Positions 1-5,905 of a stretch of DNA of 10,451 nt are shown here, piece after piece. Location of the stretch: contig CAYROP010000029.1 of assembly GCA_964426075.1 (NCBI GenBank), forward strand, positions 1 to 10,451. Direction: 5' to 3'. Under the pieces are notes generated by a model, which saw nothing but the letters and a program-made list of their open reading frames with translations, had not been told where the DNA came from and ran no database searches. Within the stretch, counting starts at the first letter, position 1, and every line of letters begins with the position of its first letter. Both the position numbers and the translations under genes were made by a program. Origin of the DNA: CAYQLK01 sp964426075. Its GTDB lineage: Bacteria; Patescibacteriota; Microgenomatia; CAYQLK01.

Positions 1-764
1 TTCAGATCATCAAAAACAGCCCTGCCAGTTTCAGTGTTACCCCAATACCTATAAAACATCATCGCCCCAATAATTAGACCGATAATCACATACCAAAAAT
101 TGACAAAAAAGTCAGAAATACCAATCAAAATCAATGTAGGTAATGGAAGAGCAGCATCAATATCTTTATACAAATCAGCAAGCTTTGGAATCACAAACAC
201 CATCATCACAAACATCACAACAAACATCAAAACCAGTAAAATCACCGGATACAACAAAGCGCCCTTTACTTTACTGTGAAAACTTCTCGATTTTTCCAAA
301 GAATCAGCCAGCCTTAAAAAGATCTTGTCAATCACACCGCCGGCTTCTCCAGCTTTAACCAAATTAACATAAACTCTCCCAAAAACATCGGGGTGTTTTG
401 CCATCGCCCCACCCAAACTAGTTCCACCCTCAACATCTTTACCAACTTGATCCAATACATCTGCAAAGTGTGTATTCTTCGTCTGTTTCTTCAAAATATT
501 CATACTCTCAGCAAAAGGCAAACCAGCGTTTACCATACTAGATAATTGGCGAGTAAAAATCGCCACATCACCCTCGCTTACCTTGCCAAATAAATTACCA
601 AAAGAAAGGTTGCTAAACGCACCTTTTTTGTTTTCTGTGATTGTTATTGGAGTCAAGTTGTTTTGCCTAATAACATTCAGCGCCTGATCAACATTACTAG
701 CCTCAACAGAACCTTTAACTGTATCGCCATTTACTGCTTTAGCTGTATATAAAAAATTAGCCAT
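1..764 (-). CDS. pilC: Type IV pilus inner-membrane platform protein PilC (partial, C-terminus beyond window edge)
   Basis: PilC/GspF-family membrane protein that anchors the pilus motor ATPases at the cytoplasmic membrane. The 254 visible codons start at ATG 764-762 with MANFLYTAKAVNGDTVKGSV, the usual PilC opening. The first T2SF domain covers about residues 65-190 and contains FTRQLSSMVNAGLPF (70-84) and the conserved LVKAGEAGG (135-143). Two hydrophobic stretches follow: about 170-192 (YPVILLVLMFVVMFVMMVF) and about 209-238. The family is usually around 400 residues, so the second T2SF repeat lies outside the window. The gene starts 9 bases after the pilT stop, so it is very probably co-transcribed with pilT. 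The only purine-rich stretch upstream, AGAGGAG at 785-779, is 14 bases from the ATG and lies inside pilT, which is long for a ribosome binding site; translational coupling to pilT is plausible. Identity is secure. Confidence 0.95.
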   Translation of the reverse strand, partial: MANFLYTAKAVNGDTVKGSVEASNVDQALNVIRQNNLTPITITENKKGAFSNLSFGNLFGKVSEGDVAIFTRQLSSMVNAGLPFAESMNILKKQTKNTHFADVLDQVGKDVEGGTSLGGAMAKHPDVFGRVYVNLVKAGEAGGVIDKIFLRLADSLEKSRSFHSKVKGALLYPVILLVLMFVVMFVMMVFVIPKLADLYKDIDAALPLPTLILIGISDFFVNFWYVIIGLIIGAMMFYRYWGNTETGRAVFDDL

Positions 765-773
765 TAATTTTTA

Positions 774-1832
774 TTAAACTCCTCTAACTAATCTCATTAA
801 CTGATCTGGTCTGGTAGAGTAGGAAAGTCCGACCTCTTCCGAAATCCTGCCGGCCTTAATCAGGGTCGCAAGAGATGCATCAAGAGTCACCATTCCTTGC
901 TCACTCGAAGTCTGCAAAGCAGAGTCGATCTGATGAGTTTTACCTTCACGAATTAAATTTCGAATAGCCGGAGTACCAATCAAAATTTCAACAGCCGGAA
1001 CTCGTCCACCGCCCAAAGCCGGCATAAGTCTCTGCGAGACAATTCCCGCGAGTGTATTACTTAGCTGAATTCTAACCTGCTCCTGCTGATTCTCTGGAAA
1101 TACATCAACTATTCTATCGATGGTCTGTGAAGCCGAATTAGTATGAAGCGTAGCAAAAACCAAATGTCCGGTTTCGGCAATTGTTAATGCGGCAGCAATC
1201 GTTTCATAATCTCGCATTTCTCCAACCAAAACCACGTTTGGATCTTCTCTCAAAGCTGATCGCAAAGCAATATCCCAAGAATGAGTATCGAGGTGCAATT
1301 CTCTTTGCGAAACCAAAGCTCGACCTCTTGGATACACATATTCGATCGGATCTTCAATTGTCAGAATATGCATTGGGTTTTCGAGATTAATTTCGTTAAT
1401 TATTGAAGCTAGTGTTGTCGACTTACCATGCCCAGTCGGACCAGTCACCAGTACAAACCCTTGTCGCATTTTGGCAAAATTATGCAAACTCTTTGGTAGC
1501 TGCAAATCTTCGATTGTTTTAATATTTGAAGGAATTAACCTTAAAGAAGCTGACAAATAACCCTTTTGATAATAAGCATTAACCCTAAACCTAGCCACAT
1601 CCCCAAGTCCGAAAGAAAAATCCAACTCTTTGTTAACCAAAATCAACTCTTTTTGTTCAGATGTAAGTAAGTCAAAAATAAGTGTTTGAGCAGCCTCCAG
1701 TGACAAAATCTCCTCACCAGGAATTGCCGTCAAATCGCCATCAACACGATACATTGGCGGCTGGCCAACTACTAGATGCAAATCACTAGCATCTTTTTTA
1801 ATTACTGTCTCCAAAAGTTGTTGTATAGTCAC
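774..1832 (-). CDS. pilT: Type IV pilus retraction ATPase PilT
   Basis: Hexameric cytoplasmic ATPase of the PilT/GspE superfamily that drives pilus depolymerisation and twitching. The 352 residues are full family length and uninterrupted. Visible motifs are KKDASDLHL (12-20), typical of the PilT N-terminus; Walker A GPTGHGKST (131-139), with His where Ser is usual; Asp box ILTIEDPIEY (156-165); Walker B VVLVGEMRD (200-208); His box ATLHTNSAS (227-235); and AIRNLIREGKTHQI (289-302), the C-terminal motif that separates PilT from PilB. The start is GTG at 1832-1830, supported by an AAAGGA ribosome binding site at 1846-1841 with 8-base spacing, and by the protein beginning exactly where the family does. 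It lies 27 bases after the pilB stop and 9 bases before pilC. The Tyr after EDPIE is kept here, whereas that codon is a stop in the neighbouring pilB. Confidence 0.97.
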   Translation of the reverse strand: MTIQQLLETVIKKDASDLHLVVGQPPMYRVDGDLTAIPGEEILSLEAAQTLIFDLLTSEQKELILVNKELDFSFGLGDVARFRVNAYYQKGYLSASLRLIPSNIKTIEDLQLPKSLHNFAKMRQGFVLVTGPTGHGKSTTLASIINEINLENPMHILTIEDPIEYVYPRGRALVSQRELHLDTHSWDIALRSALREDPNVVLVGEMRDYETIAAALTIAETGHLVFATLHTNSASQTIDRIVDVFPENQQEQVRIQLSNTLAGIVSQRLMPALGGGRVPAVEILIGTPAIRNLIREGKTHQIDSALQTSSEQGMVTLDASLATLIKAGRISEEVGLSYSTRPDQLMRLVRGV

Positions 1833-1840
1833 CTAATTTT

Positions 1841-1846
1841 TCCTTT
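1841..1846 (-). promoter_or_regulatory. Ribosome binding site of pilT
   Basis: AAAGGA on the minus strand lies 8 bases before the GTG codon. It is the feature that fixes a non-ATG start for pilT. The surrounding 27-base gap from pilB is almost entirely A-rich on the minus strand, and no separate promoter for pilT is visible there. Confidence 0.7.
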
Positions 1847-1859
1847 CTTTTTTATTTTT

Positions 1860-2507
1860 TTATTCTTGAGCCACCCTCAAAACTTCTTCTATTGTGGTAA
1901 TACCTTCAACCACTTTTAAGTATCCATCTTGCTTCATAGTCACCATTCCGTCCTCAATAGCCTGTCTTTCTAAAGCTTCACTTGTTTCACGTTCCAAAAT
2001 TAATCTTCCTATCTTTTCATTTAAAATCAAAACTTCATAAATTCCAATCCTTCCCAAATATCCCGTTCCATTACACTCCTCACACCCTTTGCCACGATAA
2101 AGAGACATCTGACCTTGGGCAATTTGTGCATCAAGTAGTTTTCCTAAAACAGTTTTTATATCAGTAATAATTTCTGGCACAGGTACATATTTTTCCCTGC
2201 AGGTTACACAAATCTTCCTAACAACCCTCTGCCCAATCACAGCAGTAATCGAGCTCGCAATCAAATATGGCTCAATTTTCATATCAAGTAACCTTGGCAA
2301 AGCACCTGAAGCGTTATTTGTGTGAACTGTCGAAAAAACCATGTGTCCAGTTAAAGCCGCCTGAACAGCCAAATCAGCCGTTTCTTCATCACGAATCTCT
2401 CCAACCATAATTATATTCGGGTCTTGTCTTAAAAAAGATCTTAAACCAGAAGCAAAAGTCAGTCCTGCTAAAGAATTAATTTGCACCTGATTAACTCCCG
2501 CAATCTG
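1860..2507 (-). pseudogene. pilB: PilB, C-terminal part, cut off by an in-frame stop codon
   Basis: C-terminal portion of the pilus assembly ATPase, in the same frame as the N-terminal part at 2508-3617 and separated from it only by one TAA. The 215 residues continue the family sequence without loss: QIAGVNQVQINSLAGLTF right after the stop, then LRSFLRQDPN, Walker B IIMVGEIRDEET, the His box STVHTNNASGAL, and a four-cysteine zinc-binding site (CVTC and CEEC). It ends with a normal TAA at 1862-1860. The longest possible independent product starts at GTG 2486-2484 (208 residues), preceded by GGGAG with 8-base spacing, so reinitiation just after the stop is conceivable. Such a product would lack Walker A and could not work alone as an ATPase. 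The reading frame downstream shows no further damage, which points to a very recent mutation or a sequence error rather than an old pseudogene. Confidence 0.85.
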
Positions 2508-2510
2508 TTA
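2508..2510 (-). other. In-frame premature TAA at PilB codon 370
   Basis: The minus-strand codons run CCG GTT GAA TAA CAG ATT GCG, which is P-V-E-stop-Q-I-A. The PilB/GspE family has P-V-E-Y-Q-I here, and pilT in this same window keeps the equivalent Tyr. TAT or TAC to TAA is one base change. The frame is the same on both sides, so this is a substitution and not a frameshift. Reassignment of TAA is unlikely because TAA ends pilT, gyrB and both Nudix-like genes here. Confidence 0.9.
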
Positions 2511-3617
2511 TTCAACCGGGTCTTCTAGTGTCAAAATATTAACCTTAGCCGTATTTAGTCTTGCTAGGGCTGAATACAGAGTAGTCGTTTTACCTGAACC
2601 TGTCGGTCCAGTAATTAACATAACCCCATGCGGCCTTGTCAGTTGGGTTTCTACATTTTTCAAAGCAGTTCCTCTTAATCCAAGCTCAGAAAGAGTAGGG
2701 ATACCACCTGATTTTTTCAGTAACCTCATTACTACTTTTTCACCCCAAGTTGTTGGCAAACTAGAGACACGCAAATCAACCGCTTCTTGTCCACTTTCAA
2801 AATCAAATCTTCCATCTTGAGGAAGTCTTTTTTCGTCAATCTTTAATTTAGCCAAGATCTTAATACGCGCAACAATTGCTTCGTGAACTTTTTTCGGCAA
2901 AATCAGCTTTTCATGCAAAATTCCGTCAATTCTGTACCTGATCCTAACCTTGTCTTCCATCGGCTCAATATGAACATCAGAAGCCTTAATTTTTATTCCA
3001 TACTCAAGTAGCTGAGACACAACTTTAGCAATAGGCGCATTGTATAGAGTCTCTGCTTTAACCTTCGTAACTCCAGATTCGGTCGAAATTACACTAGTGT
3101 TCGCTTCCTTCAAGACCTCGCCAATATCCCCAGTCAAACTTTGAGAGTAGGTAAGTTCAATAGCATCTTTTATCTCATTATGTCCAGACAAAAAGACCTT
3201 AATACCCATATTGGTCTTCTGTTCCAAAAACTTCACAACCTGAAGATTAAGAGGGTCATCTAGTGCAACCCACAAATCATTCAAATGTCTTTCAAAAGGA
3301 ATAATTCCATACTGTCTAGCAACCTGCTCAGGAATTAGTGTCAAAACATCAGGGGATATAGTTTTACCAGCAATCTGAACATAAGGTACACCAAAAAGTA
3401 TAGACTTAGCCTCAGCTACTTGCTGATCTGTAACAAGATTTTTCTCAATTAGTAATTCCTCAGCTTTTTTCCCGGTGGATACAACTTCAAGTTTAACTTG
3501 ATCGTAGTCTTTTTTCTTCAAAACATTCTGATCTAACAGAACATCTTCAATTGTCGTAAGCGTCTTAGCTGGAGCTGATTGCGTCACTCCAACTACATTT
3601 GGGGCAGGTGCAGGCAT
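2508..3617 (-). pseudogene. pilB: PilB, type IV pilus assembly ATPase, N-terminal part ending at a premature TAA
   Basis: PilB/GspE-type ATPase that powers pilus extension. Residues about 20-155 are the T2SSE N-terminal (MshEN-like) domain. From about 190 the ATPase module begins: ASDVHIEP (212-219), RYRIDGILHE (227-236), RLPQDGRFDF (264-273) and Walker A GPTGSGKTT (337-345). The frame then stops at codon 370, directly after ILTLEDPVE (361-369), where the family has Tyr followed by Q-I. The rest of the ATPase follows in the same frame at 1860-2507. Together the two parts give 585 residues plus the extra stop, the normal PilB size. The start is ATG 3617-3615; an in-frame TGA 12 bases upstream rules out a longer protein, and no Shine-Dalgarno sequence is seen. 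As written, the product has Walker A but no Walker B and should be inactive. Confidence 0.9.
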
Positions 3618-3656
3618 ATGTTTTATTGGTCAAATCTACTTAATCTCGAAGCTCCT

Positions 3657-3662
3657 ATTATA
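3657..3662 (-). promoter_or_regulatory. Candidate -10 element of the pilB-pilT-pilC operon
   Basis: A perfect TATAAT on the minus strand, about 40 bases before the pilB ATG, would give a leader of roughly 33 bases. The hexamer at the 17-base -35 position (3685-3680, GAAGTT) is a poor match and there is no TGn extension, so the call rests on the -10 and its position. Confidence 0.4.
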
Positions 3663-3710
3663 TTGGCCTTATTTTTAGTAACTTCTAAGTAAACCATTAA
3701 CCTCTTAACA

Positions 3711-3716
3711 TATAAT
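3711..3716 (+). promoter_or_regulatory. Candidate -10 element for the delta-prime-like gene
   Basis: A perfect TATAAT on the plus strand, 69 bases before the ATG at 3786. The -35 position (3688-3693, AGTAAA) is weak. With the candidate pilB -10 at 3657-3662 it would make the 168-base gap a divergent promoter region. The rest of that gap shows no open reading frame, tRNA or strong hairpin. Confidence 0.3.
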
Positions 3717-3785
3717 ATCCTTCATAGCTGACTTGCGTGTCAACACCAACTAACCAGTAAGGCTAAAGTAATAAACGCTAAATAT

Positions 3786-4478
3786 ATGGAAAAGCCAAAA
3801 CACCTATATCACCAACCGCGCCTACTTATTGGGCAAAGGGAAAACCAACAGATACTCCAAATACTCGACCAACTCAAAATAAACCTCGATCTAAATAGTC
3901 CTGACTTTATTCGAATTACCCCAGTTAAAGAATTTTCCATCAAAGATTCAAGGCTAATTATTAAAAAATCTTCGCTTAGTCCACTGTTTTCCAAAAACAA
4001 AGTTATTTTAGTCGATAACTTTACCAATCCCTCTCATCAGGCCCAAAATAGTTTGCTTAAAATTCTTGAAGAACCACCACTTTCTACACTAATAATTCTT
4101 CTCTCTGAAACAAAAAACAACATCTTACCCACAATTCTTTCCCGTGTAATTACTATCGACTTTCACACTCAACCAATCCAAAAAACTGATCAAATAATTA
4201 TAGAATCTTTTATTAATCAAATAACTTCAGACAAACTAAAACTAGGCGAAAAACTTTCACTTATTAGTAAAGCCAAAGAAGAGGAGTTAAAAACACTTAT
4301 TACCGACCTTCAAATTACTCTTAATAAACCAAACCTTACCAAACCAGAACTCTTTTTGGTCAAATCACTGCTAGATATTAACAACCTCACCAAAATTAAC
4401 GTCAAAAGCAGACTACTTCTAGACAATATTATTATTGCTCTGGATCAAATTGTAAAAACTCCCAAAAATTTATCTTAG
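3786..4478 (+). CDS. Reduced DNA polymerase III delta-prime (HolB/DnaX-like) clamp-loader protein
   Basis: Clamp-loader AAA+ family protein that would take part in loading the sliding clamp during replication. The diagnostic block is KVILVDNFTNPS (72-83, Walker B position, with Asp-Asn in place of Asp-Glu), then QNSLLKILEEPP (87-98), then ILPTILSRV (113-121). That order and spacing (Q-N-x-L-L-K-x-L-E-E-P-P followed by T-I-L-S-R) is typical of delta-prime and gamma/tau subunits; the usual Ser-Arg-Cys is Ser-Arg-Val here. At 230 residues it is far shorter than the roughly 330 of classical HolB. There is no P-loop: the segment where one would lie reads HQPRLLIGQRENQQ (9-22). The C-terminal collar region is also compressed. 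ATG 3786 is the only usable start, because no ATG, GTG or TTG occurs in frame between it and the upstream TGA at 3729. No Shine-Dalgarno sequence is visible. GC is low, about one third in a sampled line. The family call is good; whether it acts as delta-prime or a derived paralogue is uncertain. Confidence 0.75.
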   Translation: MEKPKHLYHQPRLLIGQRENQQILQILDQLKINLDLNSPDFIRITPVKEFSIKDSRLIIKKSSLSPLFSKNKVILVDNFTNPSHQAQNSLLKILEEPPLSTLIILLSETKNNILPTILSRVITIDFHTQPIQKTDQIIIESFINQITSDKLKLGEKLSLISKAKEEELKTLITDLQITLNKPNLTKPELFLVKSLLDINNLTKINVKSRLLLDNIIIALDQIVKTPKNLS

Positions 4479-4484
4479 AATTAA

Positions 4485-4513
4485 TTGTTAATTATCCCAT
4501 AGTATGGTATAAT
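4485..4513 (+). promoter_or_regulatory. Extended -10 promoter of the first Nudix-like gene
   Basis: TTGTTA (4485-4490), a 17-base spacer, then TATAAT (4508-4513) preceded by TGG, giving an extended -10. It starts 7 bases after the stop of the delta-prime-like gene. Transcription would begin near 4520, about 30 bases before the TTG start. The -10 and the bases after it match the promoter of the second paralogue. Confidence 0.7.
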
Positions 4514-4550
4514 TTAGCCTCGGTACATTAAGATTCAAGTGAGGTAGATT

Positions 4551-5099
4551 TTGAGTGTTCAAACTCCAGACGAAGTCGCTGAAGCACTTCACGGCCTCGA
4601 GCCAGGATTTCTCCCGTTTCCGATCTTTACTCAAGTCGCAAGACTTGTAGTCACCCCTTGTTTGGAATTGGTGTGCTTTCGTGTTGCCCCAGACGGCAAC
4701 ATTCAAGTACTCCTGACCAAAAGGGGAGCAGATGATCCCAACTGGCCAAACCAGCTCCACAGTCCAGGCACGGTTATCCGTGCCACAGACGTAACCGAAA
4801 ATGGCAGTTTCGATACCGCCACCAGTCGGGTTGTCCGCCAAGAACTTGGCAACATGGAACTCCGCACCAACCCCAAACTAGTCACGCACCTGTTCCATCA
4901 TGTCAAACGTGGTGTAGAAATCGGGTTCGTCCATTGGACGGTTGTGAGCTCTGCTCCTGACCACTGCGAGTTCTACGACATCAACAAACTGCCCGACAAC
5001 CTCATTGAACATCACCACAAGGTCATCGCTACAGCTCTTTCCGGCTATCGCGCCGAGTTCAGCGAAGCGGACCTTCTTCCGAGAGTGTTCGACAACTAA
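4551..5099 (+). CDS. Nudix-like protein, paralogue 1, with degenerate Nudix box
   Basis: A 182-residue protein with the general plan of a Nudix hydrolase. A beta strand IQVLLTKRG (51-59) is followed by DDPNWPNQLHSPGT (61-74), the position of the family's W-x-x-P-G-G segment. A long loop then leads to the helix SRVVRQELG (92-100), which aligns with R-E-U-x-E-E-x-G of the Nudix box. Of the three helix glutamates that bind metal in MutT-type enzymes, only E98 remains; V94 and Q97 replace the others. Activity and substrate are therefore uncertain. The start is TTG at 4551, chosen because GAGG (4541-4544) lies 6 bases upstream and the paralogue has the same arrangement. It has its own promoter and terminator. 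GC in a sampled line is about 53%, against about 33% in the preceding gene. It is homologous to the gene at 5233-5757 over most of its length, including V-L-L-T-K/R-R-G, S/V-P-G-T, D-V-T, R-G-V and L-P-x-x-x-I. Confidence 0.75.
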   Translation: MSVQTPDEVAEALHGLEPGFLPFPIFTQVARLVVTPCLELVCFRVAPDGNIQVLLTKRGADDPNWPNQLHSPGTVIRATDVTENGSFDTATSRVVRQELGNMELRTNPKLVTHLFHHVKRGVEIGFVHWTVVSSAPDHCEFYDINKLPDNLIEHHHKVIATALSGYRAEFSEADLLPRVFDN

Positions 5100-5109
5100 G
5101 AAAGTTGTC
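5091..5109 (+). other. Small perfect hairpin overlapping the stop codon of paralogue 1
   Basis: GACAACT, a 5-base loop AAGAA, and AGTTGTC form a perfect 7-bp stem. The TAA stop (5097-5099) sits at the top of the left arm and in the loop. No T tract follows, so it is not a terminator alone. It stands 11 bases before the real terminator hairpin and could protect the 3' end of the message. Confidence 0.45.
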
Positions 5110-5120
5110 CAACACCAACT

Positions 5121-5158
5121 AACACCCGTTTAGATTAGTCCAAACGGGTGTTTTATTT
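5121..5158 (+). terminator. Intrinsic terminator of the first Nudix-like gene
   Basis: A perfect 11-bp stem, AACACCCGTTT (5121-5131) with AAACGGGTGTT (5142-5152), closes a 10-base loop and runs into TTTTATTT. It lies 21 bases after the stop and separates the two paralogues into independent transcription units. Confidence 0.9.
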
Positions 5159-5171
5159 AATCCCATAGTAT

Positions 5172-5200
5172 TTGCATATTTAATTAAAAAATGATACAAT
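5172..5200 (+). promoter_or_regulatory. Extended -10 promoter of the second Nudix-like gene
   Basis: TTGCAT (5172-5177), a 17-base spacer, then TACAAT (5195-5200) preceded by TGA, an extended -10. Transcription would start near 5207. The in-frame ATG at 5191 lies in this element, upstream of the message, so it cannot be the translation start. Confidence 0.7.
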
Positions 5201-5232
5201 TTCTCCCACGTACATTAAATTTGGGGGTAGTT

Positions 5233-5757
5233 TTGACTAAAAAATTCGATCCGAATGAAGTAGGAGAGTACCTAAGGAGTTTCCAAGGCGAGCTCCTTCC
5301 TGAACCAATCTTCTACGCCATCGCCGAAACCATGGCTCTGCCATATGTCGAACTCGTGATCTTCAATGCTCACGCACAACATCAACAGCAAGTACTCCTG
5401 ACCAGAAGGGGAGAGAACGATCCATACTTTCCCAATCTTTGGCATGTTCCTGGTACCCTACTACAGTCAAGCGACGTTACCTTCCATGGAACCGATCTCG
5501 GAGTAGCCATCGCAAGACTGCTCAACGAGGAGCTTCAGGGATTGGAAGTGAAACATCTGACATTCTCTGGGTTTCATTTCCACAAGGTCGCCCGCGGGGT
5601 TGGACTGTCTTTGGTGCTCACAGCCCTTGCCGAAAACGAACCAAAGGCTGGACAGTACCACGGAGTCAACCACCTACCTGAAGACATGATCAAAGAACAG
5701 GCGGTCTTCATCCTCAAAGCTGTCCGCGATCACAAACCTTGGGAACGCCACCCGTAA
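5233..5757 (+). CDS. Nudix-like protein, paralogue 2
   Basis: A 174-residue Nudix-fold protein, paralogous to the gene just upstream. VLLTRRGENDP (54-64) precedes PNLWHVPGT (67-75), and the Nudix-box helix reads ARLLNEELQG (94-103). Two of the three usual helix glutamates are kept (E99, E100); the one after Arg is Leu (L96). A hydrolase function on a nucleoside diphosphate derivative is possible, but no substrate can be read. The frame stays open upstream to an ATG at 5191. I prefer TTG 5233 because the ATG lies in the -10 element, because GGGGG (5223-5227) sits 5 bases before the TTG, and because the paralogue begins at an aligned TTG with the same leader. From 5191 the protein would gain 14 residues (MIQFLPRTLNLGVV) with no counterpart in paralogue 1. 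Sampled GC is about 60%, the highest in the window. Confidence 0.78.
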   Translation: MTKKFDPNEVGEYLRSFQGELLPEPIFYAIAETMALPYVELVIFNAHAQHQQQVLLTRRGENDPYFPNLWHVPGTLLQSSDVTFHGTDLGVAIARLLNEELQGLEVKHLTFSGFHFHKVARGVGLSLVLTALAENEPKAGQYHGVNHLPEDMIKEQAVFILKAVRDHKPWERHP

Positions 5758-5770
5758 ACAGCCCACCAGT

Positions 5771-5805
5771 GACCCGTATTCTTAACCGAATTCGGGTCTT
5801 TTTTT
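5771..5805 (+). terminator. Intrinsic terminator of the second Nudix-like gene
   Basis: GACCCGTATTC (5771-5781) pairs with GAATTCGGGTC (5788-5798), with a single T-T mismatch, around a 6-base loop. Seven T residues follow. It begins 14 bases after the stop codon. Confidence 0.9.
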
Positions 5806-5814
5806 ATTATCAAT

Positions 5815-5844
5815 TTGCCTTAAAGCTAAGGCCTATGCTAGAAT
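5815..5844 (+). promoter_or_regulatory. Promoter of the gyrB-gyrA operon, containing an inverted repeat
   Basis: TTGCCT (5815-5820), an 18-base spacer, then TAGAAT (5839-5844) preceded by TGC, so an extended -10 like the two Nudix promoters. The leader would be about 55 bases. A perfect inverted repeat, GCCTTA-AAGC-TAAGGC (5817-5832), covers part of the -35 and the spacer, the place where an operator would sit. Confidence 0.55.
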
Positions 5845-5905
5845 CTTTTAGTTTCAATCGAGGCTAAAATACACATTGAATCATCACTAAAAATCTACAA
5901 AATTC

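Noticed and set aside
143..358. 71-codon plus-strand open frame near the left edge
   Set aside because: It lies opposite pilC, whose translation gives clear T2SF motifs; the Gln, Ser and Thr-rich product is a shadow.
2508..2510. Reassigned TAA codon (alternative genetic code)
   Set aside because: TAA is the terminal stop of pilT, pilB, gyrB and both Nudix-like genes. Known recoding in candidate phyla concerns TGA, and no in-frame TGA is seen in these genes.
1860..3617. Frameshift or two separate ATPase genes in the pilB region
   Set aside because: Both parts are in the same frame with no missing family sequence between them; a single TAA codon is the only break.
3718..3744. Second minus-strand promoter with TTGACA on the reverse of 3738-3743
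   Set aside because: The nearest -10-like hexamer is about 20 bases away, beyond a usable spacer.
4479..4494. AT-rich inverted repeat AATTAA-TTG-TTAATT after the delta-prime-like gene as a terminator
   Set aside because: The stem is only A-T pairs, there is no T tract, and it overlaps the -35 of the next promoter.
4488..4841. 117-codon minus-strand open frame opposite paralogue 1
   Set aside because: It overlaps a gene with family motifs, promoter and terminator on the plus strand, and its own product shows no recognisable domain.
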